Below the pieces are notes generated by a model. That model worked only from the letters and a program-made list of their open reading frames with translations. It was not told where the DNA came from and searched no databases. Made by a program: the position numbers and the translations under genes. This document shows, piece after piece, positions 1-10,893 of a DNA stretch of 36,546 nucleotides. How positions within the stretch are numbered: the first letter of the stretch is position 1; each line of letters opens with the position of its first letter. This DNA comes from Methanobacteriota archaeon (GTDB taxonomy: Archaea > Thermoplasmatota > Thermoplasmata > RBG-16-68-12): the NCBI GenBank assembly GCA_005878485.1, contig VBMG01000096.1, positions 1-36,546 of the forward strand, written 5' to 3'.

Positions 1-190
1 CGGGCTCGAACGCCGGCCCCCAAATGACGAAGCCGATCGCCCGGCCGTCGGCCTCCGCGACCGTGATGCGGCTGCTGGCGTACCACGCCGCGTTGTCGAC
101 GAAGAACATCGGGTAGATGCGGCACAGGTCTGCGGCATCGTCGATGCGAAACGGCCTAAGCCGGGCCCGGGAGGGCTTCCGTCGCTTCAT
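1..190 (-). CDS. GNAT-family N-acetyltransferase, N-terminal part only
   Basis: The minus strand reads from an ATG at 190 off the left edge of the window, giving about 63 residues. The start (MKRRKPSRARLRPFRIDDA) followed by a D-x-x-D-L-x-x-I pattern, then V-A-E-A-D-G-R-A-I-G-F-V-I-W, matches the first helix and the beta2-beta4 region of GNAT acetyltransferases (RimI-like). The acetyl-CoA-binding motif A lies beyond the edge and cannot be seen, so substrate and activity are unknown. It lies 66 bases downstream of the broken ABM-like gene on the same strand and could be the last gene of the fumarase transcript. Confidence 0.6.
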   Translation of the reverse strand, partial: MKRRKPSRARLRPFRIDDAADLCRIYPMFFVDNAAWYASSRITVAEADGRAIGFVIWGPAFEP

Positions 191-256
191 GACGCGTTCA
201 TACCACCTCCCTTGTCCACGGGATGGATGAGGCGGACGAAAGACCTTTCGGCCCGA

Positions 257-454
257 TCAAGTCAGTCGATTGTCCACTCGTACTCGCAAACGAGCTTGCA
301 GGCCTTTGATCGAAGTGAATCCGGGGACCTCCTCGACGAGATCGTGCATCCGTTGCGAGGTCCGCTCATACACTCCAACGTCGGCTCCGTCCCGTAGGTG
401 CGTCTTGAAGATCACGACGACTTCGGTCGGCTCCTTGACTCGGCGATACGCCAT
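257..454 (-). pseudogene. Antibiotic-biosynthesis-monooxygenase (ABM)-like fragment, internally deleted
   Basis: The first ~50 residues (E-V-V-V-I-F-K-T-H-L-R, then Y-E-R-T-S-Q-R-M, then V-P-G-F-T-S-I-K-G) look like the N-terminal half of an ABM/dimeric alpha-beta barrel protein. The expected middle (usually F-T-A-E-D-G-E and a following E-F-E-S helix) is absent. The frame then runs into an arginine-rich tail. Shifting by one frame right after S-I-K gives K-L-V-C-E-Y-E-W-T-I-D and a stop at 262-264, which resembles the usual C-terminal strand of the family. I infer that about 45 codons were lost together with the frame, so the gene is probably non-functional or mis-assembled. Its start overlaps the tail of the DUF3052 frame by 89 bases. 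Confidence 0.45.
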
Positions 455-941
455 CCTGCCTCGCTCCCAAGCCTGCCCGGCGTAGGGCGGCAGTGCCAGG
501 GACCGCCTTCTCCTTTGCGGCGAGGCGGTGTAACGCGCGGTCCCGGAGCCGGAACACGAGTTTCATCCCGGACCAAGTGTCGTCAATTGCGGTGACCTTA
601 ACATCGACGAGCCCGCGGGCGAGGGCGATTTCCCGAACCACGTCTCCCGTGAGATCCGTCGAGACCCCCGAGGCTTTCTTCGGCCACGACACCCAGAGGC
701 AGCCGTTCGCCCGGATCGCGCCCTTCCACCGTTCGAAATCCGCCTCGAGCACGGAGCGCTTCTTGACGAACGCGTGAACGATGTCCACGACTCCGGATGC
801 ACGTCGTCGGAGGGCGACATTTTCCGGCATTGGTCCGACGAGCCGGCGGTAGTCACCGGGCGGGTGGACGAGCGCGACGACGAGGCCTGGTTTGAAGCCG
901 AGTTTCCCCGCGACCGGCCTCCCGGAATACCCGGCGCACAT
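366..941 (-). CDS. DUF3052 family protein
   Basis: Residues 3-135 carry the hallmarks of DUF3052: an A-G-Y-S-G-x-P-x-x-x-K-L-G-x-K-P-G start, the block L-W-V-S-W-P-K-K-A-S-G-V-x-T-D-L, and G-L-V-D-V-K-V-x-A-I-D-D-T-W-S-G near the end. No biochemical function is established for this family. The ATG at 941 lies 9 bases after the fumarase stop, so both are probably on one transcript. The last ~55 residues are arginine-rich, unlike the family, and overlap the ABM-like frame. The original stop may have been lost by a small indel, or the last part of this frame may not matter. The domain assignment is firm and the 3' end is not. Confidence 0.7.
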   Translation of the reverse strand: MCAGYSGRPVAGKLGFKPGLVVALVHPPGDYRRLVGPMPENVALRRRASGVVDIVHAFVKKRSVLEADFERWKGAIRANGCLWVSWPKKASGVSTDLTGDVVREIALARGLVDVKVTAIDDTWSGMKLVFRLRDRALHRLAAKEKAVPGTAALRRAGLGARQDGVSPSQGADRSRRDLQDAPTGRSRRWSV

Positions 942-950
942 GAGGGAGTC

Positions 951-2369
951 CTACCCGCCTCCGCCTCCGAGCATGTCCTTGCTCGGGGCCGTCAGGTGCC
1001 TCGGATCCAGGACCTTTTCCGCCTCTTCGGGACTCAGAATCCCTTTTTCAATCACGAGCTGCTTGACCGTCTTCCCGGTGCGTCCCGCTTCCTTCGCGAT
1101 CTCCGCCGCCTTCTCGTAACCGATGATCGGGTTCAGTTTCGTCGCGATCGCGGGACTCGACTCGGCGTAGCGCTGCAGGACGTCCACGTTCGCGGTGATC
1201 CCGTCGATGCACTTGTGGGCGAACACGCGGGCGACGTTCGCCAGGAGTTCGATGTTCTGCTGGAGTCGCTGGGACATGACCGGCATCATCGTCGAAAGGT
1301 CGAGGTTCGAATGGGTGTTCGCCACCGTGATCGCCACATCGTTACCGATGACCATGACGCCGACCTGCATGACTGCCTCCGGGATCACCGGATTCACCTT
1401 GCCCGGCATGATCGAGGATCCGGGCTGGACGGCGGGGAGGTTGATCTCCCGTAGGCCCGCGTGCGGCCCGGATCCGAGCCATCGCAGGTCGTTCGCGATC
1501 TTCACCATGGACACCGCGACGGTCCGGATTGCACCGCTCGCTTCCACGAGCGAGTCCTGAGACGCCTGCGCCTCGAAATGATTCTCGGCGACCCGGAACT
1601 TCGTATTCGTCGCCGCGCTGATTTTCTCCACGACGCGGCCGGGGAGGTCCGGGTGGGCGTTGATGCCGGTGCCGACCGCGGTCCCTCCGATCGCGAGCTC
1701 CGCAAGCGCCGCGCGGGCGGCGGAGACCCGTCGGATTCCATGATCGATCTGGGACTGGTATCCGGAGAATTCTTGGCCCAGACGGATCGGGGTGGCGTCC
1801 ATCAAGTGCGTCCTCCCTGACTTGACGATCGGGTCGAATTCCTTCGCCTTCTTCGCGAGGCTCTCCTCCAGCTCCCGCAACGCGGGCAGGAGGCTCTGGT
1901 CGACCTCCATCAGCGCCGCCACGTGGATTGCGGTCGGGATCACGTCGTTCGAAGACTGGCCCATGTTCACGTGGTCGTTCGGATGGACGACGCCTTTCTC
2001 GCCGAGCGGGTGACCCAAGATCTCGTTCGCGCGGTTCGCGATCACTTCGTTCGCGTTCATGTTCGTGGAGGTCCCGCTGCCGGTCTGGAAGATGTCGAGC
2101 GGGAACTGAGCGTCGAGCTTCCCGTCCATGACCTCTTGGCATCCTTGGACAATCGCCTTGCCGAGTTTGCCGTCCAGGAGCCCCAGCTCGACGTTCGTCT
2201 GCGCGCACGCCATTTTGATCAAGCCAAGGGCATAGATGAACCGCCGGCCAAACCGAATCCCGCTGATCGGAAAGTTCTCGATCGCCCGCTGCGTCTGGGC
2301 GCCCCAGTACGCATCCTTGGGGACTTTCAGCTCCCCGAGGAAGTCTTTCTCGATGCGGTAGTCCGTCAT
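951..2369 (-). CDS. fumC: Class II fumarate hydratase
   Basis: Catalyses the reversible hydration of fumarate to L-malate in the TCA cycle, as a cytosolic tetramer without an iron-sulfur cluster. The 472-residue product is full length for FumC. It shows the N-terminal Y-W-G-A-Q-T-x-R block, G-S-G-T-S-T-N-M-N, the S-S-N-D-x-x-P-T-A segment, G-R-T-H-L-M-D-A-T-P, and the superfamily signature G-S-S-I-M-P-G-K-V-N-P. The frame is open upstream to 2543, but the extra 58 residues are unlike the family. I chose the ATG at 2369 (MTDYRIEKDFLGEL), where family similarity begins. A TATA-like element lies about 35 bases upstream. The pentaglycine C-terminus is a small oddity. DUF3052 follows 9 bases downstream. 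Confidence 0.93.
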   Translation of the reverse strand: MTDYRIEKDFLGELKVPKDAYWGAQTQRAIENFPISGIRFGRRFIYALGLIKMACAQTNVELGLLDGKLGKAIVQGCQEVMDGKLDAQFPLDIFQTGSGTSTNMNANEVIANRANEILGHPLGEKGVVHPNDHVNMGQSSNDVIPTAIHVAALMEVDQSLLPALRELEESLAKKAKEFDPIVKSGRTHLMDATPIRLGQEFSGYQSQIDHGIRRVSAARAALAELAIGGTAVGTGINAHPDLPGRVVEKISAATNTKFRVAENHFEAQASQDSLVEASGAIRTVAVSMVKIANDLRWLGSGPHAGLREINLPAVQPGSSIMPGKVNPVIPEAVMQVGVMVIGNDVAITVANTHSNLDLSTMMPVMSQRLQQNIELLANVARVFAHKCIDGITANVDVLQRYAESSPAIATKLNPIIGYEKAAEIAKEAGRTGKTVKQLVIEKGILSPEEAEKVLDPRHLTAPSKDMLGGGGG

Positions 2370-2403
2370 TCGCATCCCGCGACGCGCAGACAGGGCGTGG
2401 AGG

Positions 2404-2414
2404 TCATTAAGGTT
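2404..2414 (-). promoter_or_regulatory. Putative fumC promoter (AACCTTAATGA)
   Basis: On the minus strand the sequence AACCTTAATGA lies 35 bases before the fumC ATG, a plausible position for a TATA/BRE giving a short 5' leader. Similar A-A-C-C-T-T-(T)-A-A-G boxes precede nuoB (9151) and the ThiF fusion gene (24685). Confidence 0.4.
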
Positions 2415-2637
2415 GTCAAAGGGGTCGTACCCATCGGGCGCATGACGCGGCGATCCGACGGGCGGTGCGAGCCATCGACGCCGGGCGGGGGCTGGCTTCG
2501 CCGATTCAAAGGGGGCTTGGAAGCGCGCCGTCCGATGCGTCACCGACGCTTAGGACGTCCTTCGTCCTGAACGGGTCAGCCACTCCATTCCAGCCCGGGG
2601 GGCCCGACGTTGTCACCGGCCACGATGACAAGGTATA

Positions 2638-2654
2638 ATATAAACGCGTTATAT
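2638..2654 (+). promoter_or_regulatory. Palindromic TATA element upstream of tfb
   Basis: Inverted repeat ATATAA-ACGCG-TTATAT centred on 2646, inside an AT-rich island (2634-2657) in GC-rich DNA, 40 bases before the tfb ATG. It must act as, or overlap, the TATA box. The 15-base core at 2639-2653 (TATAAACGCGTTATA) matches the core before sufB (15990-16004, TATAACGTCGTTATA) at 12 of 15 positions, at nearly the same distance from the start codon. It may be an operator or a symmetric TATA box. Confidence 0.6.
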
Positions 2655-2694
2655 TTACGAGGGCCGCCGAAGTCCAGCGAGCGGAAGGCATCCC

Positions 2695-3499
2695 ATGCCG
2701 AGCAGCACGCCGGCAGAACCAATGGTCGAAGAGGACCGGGTCTGCCCTGAATGCGGCAGCGAGCATCTCGTGCGCGACTACGCGCGCGGCGAGCTTGTCT
2801 GCGATTCCTGTGGCTTGGTCATCAGCGAGAGTGCGATCGACGAGGGCCCCGAGTGGGCCGCGTATTCCGTCGAAGAAAACGACCGGCTCGCCCGCACGGG
2901 AGCGCCCCGAAGCTACGTCGCAGGTTCGTCCGGGTTGACGACGGTCATCCCGCTCGCGAACAAGGACCTGCAAGAAGGCGCTCGAGAAGGGCCTCGTCCG
3001 GGGTCGGTCCATCGAAGCGATTGTTGCCGCCGCGGTCTATGCCGCGTGTCGCATCGACGGCGTCCCGCGAACGCTGGATGAGCTGCAGCAGGTCACCGGC
3101 GTCCGCAAGAAGACGATCGGCAAGGCATACGGCGCGTGCCTGAGGACGCTGACCCTCCGCGTCCCGCCGTCCCGACCGACGGACTATGTCAGCCGCTTCT
3201 GTTCGCGGCTCGGGCTGTCGAACGCGGTCGAGGCGGAAGCCCACAAGATCCTCAAGGAGTTGGAGAAGATTGATAGCTCCATGTCCCTGTCGCCCTCCGG
3301 CACCGCCGCGGCCGCGATCTACCTCGCTTCGCTCGCGTCCGGCGAGCGTCGTCCGCAGAAGGCGATTGCGAAAATCGCCGGCGTCAGCGAGGTCACGTTG
3401 CGCAACCGGTTCCAATTCATGGAGGGTTTCATGCAACAGCTCGTCCTCCCACGCGGCCGTGCGCCGAAACTCGATACATCGTCCCCGCCCGCTCCGTAG
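2695..3499 (+). pseudogene. tfb: Transcription initiation factor B (TFB), internal deletion with frameshift
   Basis: TFB bridges TBP-bound promoters and RNA polymerase. The first reading frame (2695 to about 2970) gives an intact zinc ribbon (C17, C20, C36, C39), the B-reader with G-P-E-W, and R-T-G-A-P. After A-N-K-D-L-Q the frame turns to nonsense and stops at 3081. The +1 frame, from 2972 to the stop at 3499, resumes cleanly with A-L-E-K-G-L-V-R-G-R-S-I-E, the end of the first cyclin repeat and the complete second repeat (Y-V-S-R-F-C-S-R-L, then S-P-S-G-T-A-A-A-A-I-Y). Roughly 55 codons, covering the B-linker end and the first helices of cyclin repeat 1, are missing and the frame is broken. 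As written, no complete TFB can be made. It has a strong promoter and archaea often carry several tfb paralogues, so either decay of one copy or an assembly error is possible. Confidence 0.8.
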
Positions 3500-3660
3500 A
3501 CGATGCGACCGAGTCCTCGGAGATGGAACGGGAAGAAAGGTTTGATAAGGTGTGCATCCGTCCCTCACGTGTGTCGAACGGGTCACCGCGATTCCGACCG
3601 CCGGAATTGGTAAAGTTCCATGAAGGCCCTTGCCTTCGGGCGTGACGGAGGGTTGGCCCG

Positions 3661-7445
<3,785 letters not shown>

Positions 7446-7470
7446 GGCGACCGTCGAAGGCGGTGGGCGA

Positions 7471-7479
7471 CATAAACGT
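7471..7479 (+). promoter_or_regulatory. Putative TATA box of the FAD-linked oxidase gene
   Basis: CATAAACGT is the only AT-rich patch in the spacer between trmB and the oxidase gene, and lies 70 bases before the chosen ATG at 7549. Its position between divergent genes makes it a candidate site for TrmB control. Confidence 0.35.
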
Positions 7480-7548
7480 TGGTTCGTTCCTCGGTCACAC
7501 CATGTGCGAAAAGCGGAAGTGAGCCCGGGACGTTCGTGCGCTGCTCAA

Positions 7549-9141
7549 ATGACGCGCCCTGCGGAGGATGCGACGCTTCGCCGGTCTCTCGAGTCCGCGA
7601 TCGGACCGGAGAAGGTCCGCATGGACGACGCAACTCGGCGGACTTACTCGACGGACGCGAGTCCCTGTGCCGTCGAGCCGCGAGCGGTGGCGTTCGTGGA
7701 AAGGGAGGAGGAGGTTCTCGCGGTGCTTCGCGTATGCCGCGAGCTGGACGTGCCTCTCACCCCTCGGGCTTCCGGGACGTCGTTGTCCGGGGCCGCGATT
7801 GGCGCCGGTGTGGTGATGGACACAACGCGATTCAAGCGGCTCCTCGAGTTCGATCCCGCTCGCGGCCTCGTTCGCGTCGAGCCCGGGATTCTCCTCTCCG
7901 AGTTGAATACCCATCTCGCGGAGCGCGGAATGCGCCTCGCTCCCGACCCTGGGTCCCAAGACCTGTGTCGGATCGGCGGGATGGTCGGGCACAACGCGTC
8001 CGGGTACCGCAGCGTGAAGTACGGCCAGACCGGCGATCACGTCCTCGAGTTGAAGGTCGTCTTGGCGGACGGGACCTCCGTGCGCGCCCATGATGTGCGC
8101 CTGGACAGCCCCGAGTGGGCCGAGGTCACCGGTCGCGCGGAAGCGTTGGAGCGAGTCCGCCGCGAAATCGATGAGAGCCGCGAGGCGATCCTCTCCAGTC
8201 GTCGCCCGATTCGGAAGCATTCCTCTGGGTACAATCTGGTCGGCCTCGCGGAGTCAATCGCCCACGGCGTCTTTCCTCTCGCCTCCCTCTTTGTGGGTAG
8301 CGAAGGCACGCTTGGGATCGTGACCGAGGCCACGTTGCGAGTCCTCCCGATCCCCGCACAACGGGTCACCCTCCTGCTGTACCTCGATCGGTTCGAGGAG
8401 CTCGGCCCGGCCGTCGCCGAAATCCTCGCATGGGGCCCGAGTGCGATCGAAGCCGTCGACGGAGGCTCGCTCGCCCTCCTCGACCGCGAGGCGCTCGGGG
8501 TTCCTCCGACGGCACAAGCGATGCTCCTCGTCGAGTTCGATGACGGGGACCTCGCCGCGATCGCGGACGGCGTGGTCGGGCGCATCCGCTCCCGTTATCG
8601 GTTGAGCCAAGCCGCGGAGGTCGCGTTCGACACGGCGCGTCAGTCGGCGCTCTGGAAAGTGCGTCGGGCCGTCTTCCCGACGATCATCCAGCGTCCCGGT
8701 CCGCGCAAAGCGTGGGGCTTCGTGGAAGACCCGATCGTCCCTCGCGACCGCGTCCCGGAGTTCATCGAATTCCTTGCGGGGCTCGCCCGCCGCCACGGGA
8801 CCGAGGCCGGGATCTACGGGCACATCGGGGACGGCAACACGCACTACCGCCCGTTCTTCGATCCGACGGACCCCGCCGACTTCGAGCGCATGCAGGCCCT
8901 TCGAATCGAATTCGACGACGCCGTATTGGATCGCTTCCGCGGGGCGCCGTCCGGCGAACATGGCATTGGCCGGATTCGCGCGGAGACGCTGCCGCGGGTG
9001 TGGGGACCTGAGGTCTACGGCGTCATGCTTCGGATTAAAGAGGCGCTCGATCCTCGCGGCCTCCTGAATCCGGGCGTCATGCTCTCGACGGACTCGTGGT
9101 GGGCCACATGGGGCGGGCTCGAATCCCGCATGCCCATGTGA
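7549..9141 (+). CDS. FAD-linked oxidase, GlcD / D-lactate dehydrogenase type
   Basis: Flavoprotein of the VAO/PCMH superfamily that oxidises 2-hydroxy acids such as D-lactate or glycolate. The N-terminal FAD_binding_4 domain has the phosphate loop P-R-A-S-G-T-S-L-S-G (72-81), G-G-M-V-G-H-N-A-S-G-Y and G-S-E-G-T-L-G-I-V-T. The C-terminal FAD-oxidase_C domain shows G-H-I-G-D-G-N-T-H-Y and G-E-H-G-I-G. I chose the ATG at 7549 (530 aa) over the frame opening at 7435, because the family starts about there and the upstream part would overlap trmB. It lacks the C-terminal iron-sulfur domain of longer archaeal versions, so an HdrD/GlpC-like partner is expected. A candidate (14356) lies 5 kb away. The exact substrate is open. 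Confidence 0.88.
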   Translation: MTRPAEDATLRRSLESAIGPEKVRMDDATRRTYSTDASPCAVEPRAVAFVEREEEVLAVLRVCRELDVPLTPRASGTSLSGAAIGAGVVMDTTRFKRLLEFDPARGLVRVEPGILLSELNTHLAERGMRLAPDPGSQDLCRIGGMVGHNASGYRSVKYGQTGDHVLELKVVLADGTSVRAHDVRLDSPEWAEVTGRAEALERVRREIDESREAILSSRRPIRKHSSGYNLVGLAESIAHGVFPLASLFVGSEGTLGIVTEATLRVLPIPAQRVTLLLYLDRFEELGPAVAEILAWGPSAIEAVDGGSLALLDREALGVPPTAQAMLLVEFDDGDLAAIADGVVGRIRSRYRLSQAAEVAFDTARQSALWKVRRAVFPTIIQRPGPRKAWGFVEDPIVPRDRVPEFIEFLAGLARRHGTEAGIYGHIGDGNTHYRPFFDPTDPADFERMQALRIEFDDAVLDRFRGAPSGEHGIGRIRAETLPRVWGPEVYGVMLRIKEALDPRGLLNPGVMLSTDSWWATWGGLESRMPM

Positions 9142-9150
9142 GTAGGTTCC

Positions 9151-9161
9151 GAACCTTTAAG
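9151..9161 (+). promoter_or_regulatory. Putative promoter of the nuoB-nuoI operon
   Basis: GAACCTTTAAG closely resembles the boxes before fumC and the ThiF fusion gene. A second similar stretch, GGGTTAAGA at 9242, lies closer to nuoB. Initiation from the first box would include the 31-codon ORF in the transcript. Initiation from the second would not. Confidence 0.4.
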
Positions 9162-9222
9162 CCGACCGGGGGGTTCGTTTTCAACAAGCCGAACGAGCGA
9201 TTCGGCCCCGGAGGGTTTCCCG

Positions 9223-9318
9223 ATGCGAAACGGCGAAGGAAGGGTTAAGAACGACCCGGATATTCGAGCGGCTCGGGAGCGACTCGAGGGCCATACCATG
9301 GGAGTCGTGATCGGATGA
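9223..9318 (+). CDS. Candidate 31-residue small protein, coupled to nuoB
   Basis: An ATG at 9223 is preceded by GGAGGG at 9210-9215, a good Shine-Dalgarno at 7 bases. The frame runs 31 codons (M-R-N-G-E-G-R-V-K-N-D-P-D-I-R ... G-H-T-M-G-V-V-I-G) and stops in an ATGA overlap with the nuoB start. The charged helix-like middle and the coupled stop favour translation. It could also be a leader that only delivers ribosomes to nuoB, since nuoB itself has no clear Shine-Dalgarno, or the remnant of a longer gene. I do not recognise it. Confidence 0.35.
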   Translation: MRNGEGRVKNDPDIRAARERLEGHTMGVVIG

Positions 9319-9980
9319 TTCAGCGAGCGGAGCAGGCGAACATCGTCGGCCTCCGATCGAAAGATTTCGTGCAGTGGGTCGAGCAGAACATCGATGCGCC
9401 GATGAAGCGCGGCCCGGGCGGTGCGGTCCTCGAACGCCTCAAAGGAGGCCTCGTCGGGGAGTTCTTCAACTGGGCGAAGCGGAACTCCACGTGGCCGTTG
9501 CACTTCGGCATCATGTGTTGTGCGATCGAGATGGCCGCGACCTCCGATCCCCGCTACGACGTCGAGCGGTTCGGCGTCATCTACCGGTCCTCCCCGCGCC
9601 AGTGCGACGTCCTCCTGTTGAACGGCCCGATCTCCTTGAAGCTCCGGCCCGCGGTCCGCCGGCTGTACGAACAGATGGCGGAGCCGAAATGGGTCATCGC
9701 GATGGGCGAGTGCACGATCTGCGGCGGGCCGTACTACGACTCGTACTCCGTCGTGAAGGGCTCGTACACGTTCGTGCCGACGGACATCTTCATCCCCGGC
9801 TGCCCGGTCCGACCGGAGGCGCTGATCGATGGCTTCCTGAAGCTCAGCGCGAAGATCAAGGCGGAGCGCACCGGTTGGGTCCGGACGAAGAAGGGCCGTC
9901 TCGTCAGCGCGCGCGAGGGGCAGCTCATGGACATGCAGAAGGGCGAGTACACCTATGAAGTCCCCCAAGTCCGATCCTAA
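9315..9980 (+). CDS. nuoB: NADH-quinone oxidoreductase-like subunit B (NuoB/FpoB/MbhJ family)
   Basis: Subunit that carries cluster N2, the last iron-sulfur centre before quinone in complex I and the proximal cluster in related hydrogenases. The ligands are all present: adjacent C68-C69 in G-I-M-C-C-A-I-E-M, C133 in M-G-E-C, and C163 in I-P-G-C-P-V-R-P-E-A-L. The length of 221 residues is slightly long because of a C-terminal tail. It starts in an ATGA overlap with the small ORF and overlaps nuoI by 26 bases. No other complex I subunit (A, C, D, H, J-N) is in the window, so the pair is separated from the rest or serves a smaller complex. Confidence 0.9.
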   Translation: MIQRAEQANIVGLRSKDFVQWVEQNIDAPMKRGPGGAVLERLKGGLVGEFFNWAKRNSTWPLHFGIMCCAIEMAATSDPRYDVERFGVIYRSSPRQCDVLLLNGPISLKLRPAVRRLYEQMAEPKWVIAMGECTICGGPYYDSYSVVKGSYTFVPTDIFIPGCPVRPEALIDGFLKLSAKIKAERTGWVRTKKGRLVSAREGQLMDMQKGEYTYEVPQVRS

Positions 9981-10794
9981 GGGCCGCCGCAAGGTCGGCA
10001 CGGTCGGGGGGACCGTTCGCCCGCTCCTCGCCACGATCAAGCAGGCGCTCGTGACGATGCCCGGGATCAACCGTCTCGTCCCGGGAGGCCGCAAGCCCGT
10101 CACCCACCTGTATCCGTATCAGAAGGTCGAGCTGCCTCTCGCGTACCGCGGACAGCACAGCATCGACTGGTTCAAGTGCATCGGGTGCGAGCTGTGCGCG
10201 AAGGTCTGCCCAAACGAATGCATCTACTTCGAGTTCTACGAGGTCGAGCCGACCTCGGAGTATCTCCATCCGAGCCGTGCGCAACTCGACGAGATGAAGA
10301 AGATCATCCGCCGGCCCGCGGTCGACGTGGGGCACTGCCTGTTCTGCGGCAACTGCATGGAGTACTGCCCCACGGACGCGTGGAACTTCACGCAGGAGTT
10401 CGAACTCGCGGACTACGCGCGGGAGGACCTCTACTACAAGGCGGACGAGCTCCGGATGCCGAAGGAGAACTCGGACAAGGAGATCGTCCTGATCAATCGG
10501 ATCGGCGAGCACCCGATCCTCGAGGTCGACGTCTGCATCGGCTGCCGCAAGTGCGAGCGGGAGTGTCCCACCCGTTGCATCGACATGCTCGACGGCCCGA
10601 ACGACCGGAAGGGCAAGCCGATCGTGATCCCGGAGTTCGACTACACGAAGTGCATCGGCTGCCAGCAGTGCGTTGACGTCTGCCCGGTCGACTGCCTGCA
10701 CATGGAAGAAATCGGGTACAAGGACCTCGAAGGTTTCTACCATATCAACCTCCAAGGGGAAGTCAAGCTCCTGGAGGAACAGGTCGAAAAGTAG
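9955..10794 (+). CDS. nuoI: NuoI-like polyferredoxin subunit with four [4Fe-4S] motifs
   Basis: Electron-transfer subunit expected to dock onto NuoB. The 279 residues hold four C-x2-C-x2-C-x3-C-P motifs: 75-85, 128-138, 194-204 and 233-243. Classical NuoI has two. Here the first pair matches NuoI, including D-W-F-K-C-I-G-C-E-L-C-A-K-V-C-P, and a second ferredoxin-like pair follows with extra linkers. This suggests a ferredoxin module fused to NuoI, fitting a ferredoxin- rather than NADH-fed complex. The ATG at 9955 lies inside the end of nuoB. The N-terminal ~45 residues are basic. Confidence 0.88.
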   Translation: MKSPKSDPKGRRKVGTVGGTVRPLLATIKQALVTMPGINRLVPGGRKPVTHLYPYQKVELPLAYRGQHSIDWFKCIGCELCAKVCPNECIYFEFYEVEPTSEYLHPSRAQLDEMKKIIRRPAVDVGHCLFCGNCMEYCPTDAWNFTQEFELADYAREDLYYKADELRMPKENSDKEIVLINRIGEHPILEVDVCIGCRKCERECPTRCIDMLDGPNDRKGKPIVIPEFDYTKCIGCQQCVDVCPVDCLHMEEIGYKDLEGFYHINLQGEVKLLEEQVEK

Positions 10795-10840
10795 GCCCGA
10801 TCCGGCCCTCGGTCGATTATTCCCAATGGAATTGTAGACC

Positions 10841-10850
10841 TTTTATACTA
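10841..10850 (+). promoter_or_regulatory. Promoter of the metE pair
   Basis: TTTTATACTA preceded by GACC is a good archaeal TATA/BRE, 43 bases before the TTG start at 10894. GGGAGG at 10881-10886 is the matching Shine-Dalgarno, 7 bases before that TTG. Confidence 0.6.
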
Positions 10851-10893
10851 TTCCCATCATCCATGCCCATCTCTCCCCCCGGGAGGCCCACTC

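Larger units (their letters stand above)
2370..2694. other. Divergent intergenic region between fumC and tfb
   Basis: These 325 bases carry no convincing gene. The in-frame extension of fumC (2370-2543) and the opposite-strand frame starting at 3012 are compositional shadows. The region holds two promoter-like elements: a CTTAA-type box close to fumC, and a strongly AT-rich palindromic TATA element close to tfb. Each is listed separately. Confidence 0.6.

Noticed and set aside
2370-2543. 58-residue N-terminal extension of fumarase
   Set aside because: No family similarity; a promoter-like box lies inside it and fumarase similarity starts at the ATG at 2369.
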